Positions 56,576-64,000 of a stretch of 64,000 nucleotides of DNA are shown here, in pieces. This DNA comes from REEB95 sp035934235 (lineage in GTDB: Bacteria > Pseudomonadota > Alphaproteobacteria > ATCC43930 > CGMCC-115725): positions 1 through 64,000 of the forward strand of contig DASYYB010000014.1 in assembly GCA_035934235.1 (NCBI GenBank), in the 5' to 3' direction. Below the pieces are notes generated by a model. It searched no databases. It was not told the DNA's origin and saw only the letters and a list, made by a program, of their open reading frames with translations. Each line of letters starts with the position of its first letter. Position 1 is the stretch's first letter. The translations under genes were made by a program, and so were the position numbers.

Positions 56576-58363
56576 ATGTCCGCCGCCTATCCTGTCACCG
56601 ACCATGTCTACGATGTCGTCGTGATCGGCGCCGGCGGCGCCGGATTGCGCGCGAGCCTGGGCATGAGCGCCGCCGGCCTCAAGACCGCCTGCATCAGCAA
56701 GGTCTATCCCACGCGCAGCCATACCGTGGCGGCGCAAGGCGGCATCGGTGCGGCGCTCGGCAATATGGGCGAAGACGATTGGCGCTGGCACATGTACGAC
56801 ACCGTCAAAGGCGGCGACTGGCTCGGCGATCAGGACGCCATCGAATTTATGTGTCGCGAGGCGGTTGCGGCCGTGACCGAGCTCGAACACATGGGCGTGC
56901 CGTTCTCGCGGACGCCGGAAGGCAAGATCTACCAGCGGCCGTTCGGCGGCCACACGGTCGAGTACGGCAAGAATCCGGCGCATCGCTCGGCCTCGGCTGC
57001 CGATCGCACCGGCCACGCCATCCTGCACACGCTCTATCAGCAGTGCCTGAAACACGACGCCGAGTTCTTCGTCGAGTATTTCGTGCTCGATCTGCTGATG
57101 GACGGCGACACCTGCCGCGGCGTCGTCGCCTGGTGCCTCGAAGACGGTTCGATCCATCGCTTCCGGGCGCACGTTGTGGTGGTGGCCACCGGCGGTTACG
57201 GCCGCACCTATTTCTCGTGCACCTCGGCGCACATCTGTACCGGCGACGGCAACGCCATGGTTCTGCGCGCCGGATTGCCGTTACAGGACATGGAATTCAT
57301 CCAGTTCCATCCGACCGGCATCTATGGCGCTGGCTGTCTCATCACCGAAGGCGTGCGCGGCGAGGGCGGTTACCTGACCAATTCCGAGGGCGAACGATTC
57401 ATGGAGCGCTATGCGCCGCATGCCAAGGATCTGGCGTCGCGCGACGTGGTGAGCCGCGCCATGACCATCGAAATCCGCGAGGGGCGCGGGTGCGGTCCGA
57501 AGAAGGATTATATCCACCTTCATATCGAGCATCTCGATCCGGCGGTCATCCACTTGCGGTTGCCCGGCATCGCCGAAACCTCGCGAATCTTCGCCGGCGT
57601 CGACGTGACGCGCGAGCCGATCCCGGTGCTGCCGACGGTGCACTACAACATGGGTGGCATTCCGACCAATCTGCGCGCCGAAGCGCTGGCGCCGACACCG
57701 GACAATCCGGATCGCGTCACGCCGGGATTGATGGCGATCGGCGAGGCCGCATGCGTTTCGGTGCACGGTGCCAACCGGCTCGGCACCAACTCGCTTCTCG
57801 ATCTCGTCGTTTTCGGCCGCGCCGCCGCGCAGCGCGCCCAGGAAATCGTCAAACCGGGGGCGGCGCAAAAGCCGTTGCCTGTGTCCGCCGACGACCGGGC
57901 GCTGGCGCGGCTCGATCGCGTGCGTCACGCCAAAGGCAAGACCAAGACGGGCGCAATCCGTTTGGCGATGCAACAGGTCATGCAAGAACACTGCGCCGTC
58001 TTCCGCACCGCGGAGCTGCTCGAACAAGGCGTGCGCAAGATGGAGCAGGTCGTATCGTCGGCTGGCGATCTGAGCGTGTCTGACCGCTCGATGATCTGGA
58101 ACAGCGATTTGGTTGAGGCGCTTGAGCTCGACAACCTCATGGCGCAGGCGACGGTGGCGCTGCACGGGGCGCGGGCGCGGACGGAGAGCCGCGGCGCGCA
58201 TGCACGCGCGGATTTTCCGAAGCGCGACGATCAGCGCTGGATGAAGCACACGCTGTCATGGATGAACGGCGGCGGGAAAGTCGAGCTCGGCTATCGGCCG
58301 GTGCACGATTTCACCTTGTCGAACGATGTCCAGCCTTTCCCGCCCAAGGAACGCGTCTACTAG
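56576..58363 (+). CDS. sdhA: Succinate dehydrogenase flavoprotein subunit SdhA
   Basis: FAD subunit that oxidises succinate to fumarate. The 595-residue protein has the dinucleotide motif VIGAGGAGL, the covalent-FAD histidine H49 in TRSHTVAAQGG, FGGHTVEYGKNPAHRSASAADRTGHA, HPTGIYGAGCLITEG and HYNMGGIPTN. ATG at 56576, 2 nt after the sdhD stop. The open frame continues upstream inside sdhD and is not used. Confidence 0.98.
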   Translation: MSAAYPVTDHVYDVVVIGAGGAGLRASLGMSAAGLKTACISKVYPTRSHTVAAQGGIGAALGNMGEDDWRWHMYDTVKGGDWLGDQDAIEFMCREAVAAVTELEHMGVPFSRTPEGKIYQRPFGGHTVEYGKNPAHRSASAADRTGHAILHTLYQQCLKHDAEFFVEYFVLDLLMDGDTCRGVVAWCLEDGSIHRFRAHVVVVATGGYGRTYFSCTSAHICTGDGNAMVLRAGLPLQDMEFIQFHPTGIYGAGCLITEGVRGEGGYLTNSEGERFMERYAPHAKDLASRDVVSRAMTIEIREGRGCGPKKDYIHLHIEHLDPAVIHLRLPGIAETSRIFAGVDVTREPIPVLPTVHYNMGGIPTNLRAEALAPTPDNPDRVTPGLMAIGEAACVSVHGANRLGTNSLLDLVVFGRAAAQRAQEIVKPGAAQKPLPVSADDRALARLDRVRHAKGKTKTGAIRLAMQQVMQEHCAVFRTAELLEQGVRKMEQVVSSAGDLSVSDRSMIWNSDLVEALELDNLMAQATVALHGARARTESRGAHARADFPKRDDQRWMKHTLSWMNGGGKVELGYRPVHDFTLSNDVQPFPPKERVY

Positions 58364-58371
58364 GAACCGCC

Positions 58372-59151
58372 ATGGCCGATTTCTTCCTGCCCCAGAATTC
58401 CAAAGTGGTCGAGGGCCGCCACCATCCGGCACCGTCCGCCGCCAAACGGGTCAAGACGTTCCAGATCTATCGCTGGGATCCCGAGGCCGGCGGCAATCCG
58501 CGGATGGATAGCTACGATCTCGATCTCGACCAGACCGCGCCGATGGTTCTCGACGCGTTGATCAAGATCAAGAACGAGATCGACACAACGCTGACGTTCC
58601 GCCGCTCGTGCCGCGAAGGCGTCTGCGGCTCGTGTGCGATGAATATCGACGGCACCAACACCCTGGCCTGCCTCAAATACACCGCCGACGTGAAAGGCGA
58701 CGTCAAAATCTATCCGTTGCCGCACTTGCCGGTGATCAAGGACTTGGTTCCGGACATCGGTGCCATGTTCGCGCAATACAAGTCGATCGAGCCATGGCTC
58801 AAGAACGACACGCCGCCGCCGGCGGACAGCGAGCGACTTCAGTCGGTCGAGGAGCGCGCCAAGCTCGACGGTCTTTGGGAATGCATCCTGTGCTTCTGTT
58901 GCACAACCGCCTGCCCGAGTTACTGGTGGAATCCGGACAAATATCTAGGTCCGGCCGTCTTGTTGCAGGCCAATCGCTGGTTGGCCGACAGCCGCGATAC
59001 CAAGGCCGACGAACGGCTCGATCAGCTCGACGATTCGTTCAAGCTCTATCGCTGTCACACGATCATGAACTGCACGCGCACGTGCCCCAAGAGCCTCAAC
59101 CCGGCCGAGGCGATCGGCGAAATCAAGAAACGGATGGTCGAACGCCTCTGA
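58372..59151 (+). CDS. sdhB: Succinate dehydrogenase iron-sulfur subunit SdhB
   Basis: Electron-transfer subunit with three clusters. [2Fe-2S] ligands lie in SCREGVCGSCAMNIDG...LAC. [4Fe-4S] and [3Fe-4S] ligands lie in CILCFCCTTACPSYWWNP and CHTIMNCTRTCPKSLNPAEA. 259 residues, ATG at 58372, 8 nt after sdhA. Ends 8 nt before convergent DUF6494. Confidence 0.98.
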   Translation: MADFFLPQNSKVVEGRHHPAPSAAKRVKTFQIYRWDPEAGGNPRMDSYDLDLDQTAPMVLDALIKIKNEIDTTLTFRRSCREGVCGSCAMNIDGTNTLACLKYTADVKGDVKIYPLPHLPVIKDLVPDIGAMFAQYKSIEPWLKNDTPPPADSERLQSVEERAKLDGLWECILCFCCTTACPSYWWNPDKYLGPAVLLQANRWLADSRDTKADERLDQLDDSFKLYRCHTIMNCTRTCPKSLNPAEAIGEIKKRMVERL

Positions 59152-59159
59152 CGCGCCGG

Positions 59160-59363
59160 TTAAAACTCGATCGAACCGTCGATCACGTGATCGAGTCCGA
59201 TTTCGGGTATGCGCAGCGTCATCGTGGCCGCGATCTTGCCGCTGGTCTTGAGCGCTCCCGAACCGATCGCCGCACGCACCGCGTTCTCAATCTCGCGTTG
59301 CGACGTGACGCCGACGACCTTGAGGAACTTGCGCACTTCCATGTTGAAGCGATCTTCGTCCAT
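59160..59363 (-). CDS. DUF6494 family small protein
   Basis: A 67-residue protein (MDEDRFNMEVRKFLKVVGV start) with the family segment TSQREIENAVRAAIGSGALKTSGKIAATMTLRI. The ATG at 59363 has a strong AGGAGAT ribosome site, favouring this over the longer in-frame start at 59435. It is convergent with sdhB and divergent from zapE. No function is known. Confidence 0.8.
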   Translation of the reverse strand: MDEDRFNMEVRKFLKVVGVTSQREIENAVRAAIGSGALKTSGKIAATMTLRIPEIGLDHVIDGSIEF

Positions 59364-59443
59364 GTGCCATCTCCTTTCGTCGTGGCATGCCAAATCCGAT
59401 GATATCGTAGACGAGACTGTGTAATCCCGCCGCAAATTTGGCT

Positions 59444-60604
59444 ATGACTGCGGCGTCGATGCAGCCCTCCGGCCAGCCGTCAGTCGTACAGCCGAATTCA
59501 CCGATGTCCGGTCCGCTCGCGCGGTATCGTGCGCGCGTCGCCGCGGGCGAGCTGGTCTACGATGCCGCGCAGGAGCGGGCGGCGGAAAAGCTCGAAGCGT
59601 CGTGGTCGGCGTTGGTCGACGACCGCATGGTCAACGCGCGCCGCGGCTGGCGCGCTCGGTTGGGTCTGGCCCGCCCGCATGTCGCGCCGCCAAAAGGCAT
59701 CTATCTCCACGGCGGCGTCGGCCGCGGCAAGACCATGCTGATGGACATGTTCTTCGAATCGGTCAGCCTGGCCGCGAAACGACGCACGCATTTCTACGCC
59801 TTCATGGCCGATGTGCATGATCACCTTCATGCACTCCAGGCCGGCAAGGAGGATCCGATCCGGCAAATCGCCGCAGCGTTCGCCAAGGACTCGGTGCTGC
59901 TCTGCTTCGACGAGTTTCACGTCACCGACATTGCCGACGCCATGATCCTCGGGCGCCTGTTCGAGGCGTTGCTCGATTTCGGCGTCGTCGTCGTCGCGAC
60001 GTCGAACCGCGCACCCGACGAGCTGTACGAAGGCGGCTTGCAACGCGAGCGCTTCTTGCCGTTTATCGCGCTGATCGAGCGCCGGCTCGACATCGTCGCG
60101 CTCGACAACGGGCGGGATTACCGCATGGCTCGCCTGATCGGCCGCCAGACCTATTTCACGCCGGCCGACGATCTCGCCTACCGGGCGCTCGAGCGCGCGT
60201 TCATGACCCTGACCGACAATGCGTCGGCCCATTCGCAGACGCTCACTGTGCTGGGTCACAAGCTGATCGTGCCGCGCGCCGCACGTCGCGTCGCCTGGTT
60301 TAGTTTCGCCCAATTGTGCGATGGCGCGGTGGGGCCGGCCGACTATCTCGAACTGTGCCGGCGCTATCACACATTTGTCATCGATGGCGTGCCGCGGTTG
60401 GATCCGTCGCGTCGCGACGAGGCCAAGCGCTTCAACACCTTCATCGACACGCTTTACGACGCGCACGGCCGCATCGTGATGTCGGTCGACGTGCCGCCGG
60501 ATCAGCTTTATACGGAAGGTGACGGCGCCTTCGAATTTCAGCGTACGGCCTCGCGCCTGCACGAGATGCAGAGCCCGGAATACATTGCGGCGGTCCCGGG
60601 TTAA
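59444..60604 (+). CDS. zapE: Cell division protein ZapE (AFG1-like ATPase)
   Basis: AAA+-type P-loop ATPase that binds the Z ring in E. coli; LACE1/AFG1 homolog. 386 residues from the ATG at 59444 with Walker A GGVGRGKTML, LLCFDEFHVTDIADAMILGRLFEALL (Walker B with DE) and TSNRAPDELYEGGLQRERFLPFI, all AFG1 family blocks. The sdhB-zapE-mdh order is common in Alphaproteobacteria. The TTG at 59438 adds two residues and is not favoured. Confidence 0.93.
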   Translation: MTAASMQPSGQPSVVQPNSPMSGPLARYRARVAAGELVYDAAQERAAEKLEASWSALVDDRMVNARRGWRARLGLARPHVAPPKGIYLHGGVGRGKTMLMDMFFESVSLAAKRRTHFYAFMADVHDHLHALQAGKEDPIRQIAAAFAKDSVLLCFDEFHVTDIADAMILGRLFEALLDFGVVVVATSNRAPDELYEGGLQRERFLPFIALIERRLDIVALDNGRDYRMARLIGRQTYFTPADDLAYRALERAFMTLTDNASAHSQTLTVLGHKLIVPRAARRVAWFSFAQLCDGAVGPADYLELCRRYHTFVIDGVPRLDPSRRDEAKRFNTFIDTLYDAHGRIVMSVDVPPDQLYTEGDGAFEFQRTASRLHEMQSPEYIAAVPG

Positions 60605-60707
60605 TCGGTTGTAACCGTCGTCCCCTTGCCGCAGGGGTGAAATCGCGCTAAACCCGCGGCGTTCTGCGCTCTCCGCGCGGTCCGCACCGCCCAAAAAGAG
60701 GTCCTCG

Positions 60708-61673
60708 ATGGCACGCAACAAGATCGCGCTGGTTGGAGCCGGCCAGATCGGTGGCACACTCGCCCTGCTCGCCGGTTTGAAGCAGCTCGGCGACGTCGTC
60801 CTTTGCGACATCGTCGAGGGCGTGCCGCAAGGCAAGGCGCTCGATCTGATCGAAGCGACGCCGGTCGAGGGCTTCGACGCCAAATATGCCGGCAGCAACG
60901 ACTATGCCGCGATCGCCGACGCCGACGTGGTGATCGTGACCGCTGGCGTGCCGCGCAAGCCGGGCATGAGCCGCGACGATCTGATCGGCATCAACGCCAA
61001 GGTGATGCGTCAAGTGGGCGCCGCAATCAAAGCGCATGCCGCCAACGCGTTCGTCATCTGCATCACCAATCCGCTCGACGTGATGGTTTGGGTTTTGCGC
61101 GAAGCCTGCGGCCTGCCGCACCACAAGGTCGTCGGTATGGCCGGCGTGCTCGACAGCGCGCGCTTCCGTTATTTCCTCGCCGATGAGTTCAAGGTTTCGG
61201 TCGAGGACGTCAGCGCCTTCGTCCTGGGCGGCCACGGCGACAGCATGGTGCCGCTGGCGCGCTATTCGGCAGTCGCCGGCATTCCGCTGCCGGATCTGGT
61301 CAAGATGGGTTGGACGACGCAGGACCGCATCGACAAGATCGTCCAGCGCACGCGCGATGGCGGCGGCGAGATCGTCAACCTGCTGAAGACCGGCTCGGCG
61401 TTCTACGCGCCGGCCGCGTCGGCGATCGCCATGGCGGAATCCTACCTGCGCGACAAGAAGCGCGTGCTGCCGTGTGCCGCATGGCTCGACGGCCCCTACG
61501 GCGTCAAAGGCGTCTATGTCGGCGTGCCGGTCGTGCTCGGGGCCAAGGGCGTCGAGCGCATCGTCGAGATCGCGCTCAATGCCGACGAAAAAGCGGCGTT
61601 CGATAAATCGGTCGGCGCCGTCAAAATTTTGCTCGAAGCCACCAAGACGCTGCTGGCGGACGCCAAGGCCTAG
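60708..61673 (+). CDS. mdh: Malate dehydrogenase Mdh
   Basis: NAD-dependent malate dehydrogenase of the LDH-like type, 321 residues. NAD motif VGAGQIGGTLA, substrate loop VPRKPGMSRDDL with arginines, ITNPLDVMV, catalytic His in GGHGDSMVPL and the end VPVVLGAKGVERIVE. AAAGAGG lies before the ATG. Followed after 169 nt by sucA, without sucC and sucD. Confidence 0.97.
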   Translation: MARNKIALVGAGQIGGTLALLAGLKQLGDVVLCDIVEGVPQGKALDLIEATPVEGFDAKYAGSNDYAAIADADVVIVTAGVPRKPGMSRDDLIGINAKVMRQVGAAIKAHAANAFVICITNPLDVMVWVLREACGLPHHKVVGMAGVLDSARFRYFLADEFKVSVEDVSAFVLGGHGDSMVPLARYSAVAGIPLPDLVKMGWTTQDRIDKIVQRTRDGGGEIVNLLKTGSAFYAPAASAIAMAESYLRDKKRVLPCAAWLDGPYGVKGVYVGVPVVLGAKGVERIVEIALNADEKAAFDKSVGAVKILLEATKTLLADAKA

Positions 61674-61842
61674 GCTAACGCCTTGCAAAGGCAAGAAAAT
61701 TTCCGCTCCACGGGCTCATGGCAGCCATGAGCGGCACAACGCTGGGCAGCGGCCGTCCGTCATCTTATTTAAGGCTTGAGCCGGTAAAACGGATGCGGGC
61801 CACCCTTTGCCGCCGGACGCCCGCCGAACGAATCTGAGAACC

Positions 61843-64000
61843 ATGCCGCCGCTTGCGAACGACACTTTCCTGACCGGCCAAAACGCGGCGTTCATCGCCG
61901 AACTCTACGGACGTTTTCTGGCCGATCCGCAGTCGGTGGATCCGAGTTGGCAAAGATTCTTCGCCGAACTCGGCGAGGAGCCGAAGGCCTTCCTGAAGGA
62001 GATGGAAGGGCCGGGCTGGGGCGCGAAGCGTCCGGCGATGCTGGGCAACGGCCACCTGGCGGAGGGCGCCGTGCCGGCCGCGGTCGCCGCGCTGCCCGCC
62101 GACGTGCATCAGGCGGCGCTCGATTCGATCCGCGCGATGAATTTCATCCGCAGCTACCGCGTGCGCGGGCACTTGATCGCCGATCTCGATCCGCTCGGCC
62201 TCGATCGCCGCACCTATCATCCCGACCTCGATCCGGCGACCTTCGGTTTCACCGAGGCGGACTACGACCGGCCGATCTTCGTCAACAACATGCTCGGTTT
62301 CGAAACCGCGACGATCCGCGAGCTCGTGGCGGCGCTGCGCGCGACCTATTGCGGCCACGTCGGCGTCGAATACATGCATATCCAGGAGCTCGAGCAGCGC
62401 CAGTGGATCCAGGCGCGCATCGAGGTGCCGCGCAATCAGACCGACTTTACCGAGCGCGGCAAGCGGGCGATCTATGAGCGCTTGGTCGAGGCGGAGTTCC
62501 TCGAGCGGTTCCTGGACAAGCGCTACACCGGAACCAAGCGGTTCGGCATCGAAGGCGGCGAGGCGTTGATCCCGGCGCTCGAACAAATCCTGAAGCGCGG
62601 CGGCCAACTCGGCATGAAGGAGCTGGTCATCGGCATGCCGCATCGCGGCCGGCTCAACGTGTTGACCAACATGATGGGCAAGCCCTACGCCGCCTTGTTC
62701 TCGGAATTCCAGGGCAACTCGGCCAATCCCGCGGACGTGCAGGGTTCGGGCGACGTCAAATATCATCTCGGTACCTCGTCCGACCGCGATTTCGACGGCA
62801 ACGTCGTGCACCTGTCGCTGACCGCCAATCCGTCGCACCTCGAGGCGGTCAATCCGGTGACGCTGGGCAAGGTGCGCGCCAAGCAGCATCAGCGCGCCGA
62901 TCAGTCGCACGACGAAGTCGTGGGATTGCTGATGCACGGCGATGCCGCCTTCGCCGGCCAGGGTCTTGTCGCCGAGACGCTCGAGCTCAGCGAGCTCAAG
63001 GGCTATCGCACCGGTGGCACGATCCACGTCATCGTCAACAACCAGATCGGTTTCACCACCAGCCCGGCGCAAGCGCGTTCGGGCCCTTATCCGTCGGACG
63101 TCGCCAAGACCATCCAGGCGCCGATCTTCCACGTCAATGGCGACGATCCCGAAGCCGTCGTGCATGTCGCGCGCATCGCCACCGAGTTCCGCCACCGCTT
63201 CAAGAAGGATGTGGTGGTCGACATGTTCTGCTATCGCCGCCACGGCCATAACGAAACCGACGAACCGGCCTTTACGCAGCCGCTGATGTACCGGACGATC
63301 GCGGCGCACCCGACGACGCGCGAGATCTATCGCCAGCGCCTGATCGATGAGGGTTTGCTCGGCGCCGCCGACGCCGACGCGATCGAGCGGGAGTTCATGG
63401 GCCGGCTCGACAATGAATTCGAGGCAGCGAAGAGCTATCGGCCCAACAAGGCGGACTGGCTCGAGGGCGAGTGGAAGGGCTTTACCATCGCCAGCAGCGA
63501 CGATCGCCGGGGCGAGACCGCAGTCGATCTGGCGTTGCTCAAGAACGTCGGCGCGGCTTTGACGCGCGTGCCGCAGGGATTCAATCTCAACCGCAAGATC
63601 GCGCGCCAGCTCGACGCCAAGCGCGAGACGATCGACAAGGGCGAGGGCATCGACTGGGCGACCGTCGAGGCTTTGGCTTTCGGCACGCTCCTGTCCGAAA
63701 ATACCTGTGTCCGCCTGTCTGGGCAGGATTCCGGCCGTGGCACCTTCTCGCATCGCCACGCCGTCTTCTATGACCAGGAGACGGAGGAACGCTACGTTCC
63801 GCTCAACCATATCCGCGACGGCCAGGCGCAATTCGAGGTCATCGACAGCCCGCTGTCCGAGGCCGCGGTGTTGGGATTCGAATACGGTTACAGCCTGGCC
63901 GATCCGCGCTCGTTGGTGCTTTGGGAGGCGCAGTTCGGCGATTTCGCCAACGGCGCCCAGGTCATCGTCGACCAGTTCATCGCTTCGGGCGAGGCCAAGT
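61843..64000 (+). CDS. sucA: 2-oxoglutarate dehydrogenase E1 component SucA (5' part; 3' end outside)
   Basis: Thiamine-diphosphate E1 of the 2-oxoglutarate dehydrogenase complex. The frame from ATG 61843 stays open to the window end (719 codons of about 950-990). Present are the N-terminal FIAELYGRFLADPQSVDPSWQRFF, the region before the ThDP domain (YVPRG-like VPRNQTDFTERGKR), FGIEGGEALIPALE, GMPHRGRLNVLTNMMGKP, GDVKYHLG, SHLEAVNPV, HGDAAFAGQG, CYRRHGHNETDEPAFTQP and LSGQDSGRGTFSHRH. No sucCD precedes it. Confidence 0.97.
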   Translation, partial: MPPLANDTFLTGQNAAFIAELYGRFLADPQSVDPSWQRFFAELGEEPKAFLKEMEGPGWGAKRPAMLGNGHLAEGAVPAAVAALPADVHQAALDSIRAMNFIRSYRVRGHLIADLDPLGLDRRTYHPDLDPATFGFTEADYDRPIFVNNMLGFETATIRELVAALRATYCGHVGVEYMHIQELEQRQWIQARIEVPRNQTDFTERGKRAIYERLVEAEFLERFLDKRYTGTKRFGIEGGEALIPALEQILKRGGQLGMKELVIGMPHRGRLNVLTNMMGKPYAALFSEFQGNSANPADVQGSGDVKYHLGTSSDRDFDGNVVHLSLTANPSHLEAVNPVTLGKVRAKQHQRADQSHDEVVGLLMHGDAAFAGQGLVAETLELSELKGYRTGGTIHVIVNNQIGFTTSPAQARSGPYPSDVAKTIQAPIFHVNGDDPEAVVHVARIATEFRHRFKKDVVVDMFCYRRHGHNETDEPAFTQPLMYRTIAAHPTTREIYRQRLIDEGLLGAADADAIEREFMGRLDNEFEAAKSYRPNKADWLEGEWKGFTIASSDDRRGETAVDLALLKNVGAALTRVPQGFNLNRKIARQLDAKRETIDKGEGIDWATVEALAFGTLLSENTCVRLSGQDSGRGTFSHRHAVFYDQETEERYVPLNHIRDGQAQFEVIDSPLSEAAVLGFEYGYSLADPRSLVLWEAQFGDFANGAQVIVDQFIASGEAK

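Overview
The window is a GC-rich bacterial chromosome segment with dense, mostly co-directional housekeeping genes and many 4-nt ATGA/GTGA overlaps. Gene content and order (yebC-ruvCAB-ybgC-tolQRAB-pal-cpoB-tilS-ftsH-glmM; serC-serA-hisZ-purA; argD-argF-hslO; sdhCDAB-zapE-mdh-sucA) point to an alphaproteobacterium, most like a Rhodospirillales-type lineage. The placement is inferred from synteny, not from a search. I see no transposase, integrase, prophage or CRISPR array.

Layout. 1-13.8 kb: recombination (end of yebC, ruvCAB), the Tol-Pal envelope machine, tilS, ftsH, glmM, thiD and a GNAT acetyltransferase. 13.8-20.4 kb: a MaoC-like hydratase, then serC (behind a candidate serC RNA leader), serA, hisZ, purA and a convergent hydrolase. 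20.4-27.7 kb: a sulfur and iron-sulfur cluster operon, cysE-iscR-nifS-like-iscS-iscA-(mini-HscA)-fdx-mnmA, followed by argG. A sigma70-type promoter overlapped by an IscR-like operator stands in front of cysE. 27.8-34.4 kb: a glycine-zipper lipoprotein, folD, yggT, tRNA-Ala(CGC), an exported acetolactate decarboxylase, a Tat-exported phosphoesterase, a crcB(fluC)-DUF190 unit behind a fluoride riboswitch, apaG and folE. 34.4-43.8 kb, mostly minus strand: a lipoprotein, hslO-argF-argD, an ABC-2 permease, recX (plus), a large MscS channel, a LysE-type exporter and a glycosyltransferase-like protein. 44-52.8 kb: a DUF169 protein, a MASE1 histidine kinase, a GldA/GldF/GldG-like ABC operon with DUF4340 and DUF1289, pirin and a small lipoprotein. 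52.7-64 kb: panB (minus), asd, a CitE-like lyase, sdhCDAB, DUF6494 (minus), zapE, mdh and the 5' part of sucA.

How the genes work together. The cysE-to-mnmA block links cysteine synthesis to sulfur mobilisation, Fe-S carriers and tRNA thiolation, probably under IscR feedback. It lacks iscU, hscB and full-length hscA. Where hscA would sit there is a 148-residue open frame that aligns by eye to pieces of the HscA nucleotide-binding domain but has lost the phosphate-binding loop. I consider this the most interesting feature of the window. The other well-supported regulatory element is a complete fluoride riboswitch, with promoter, aptamer and intrinsic terminator, ahead of the fluoride channel gene.
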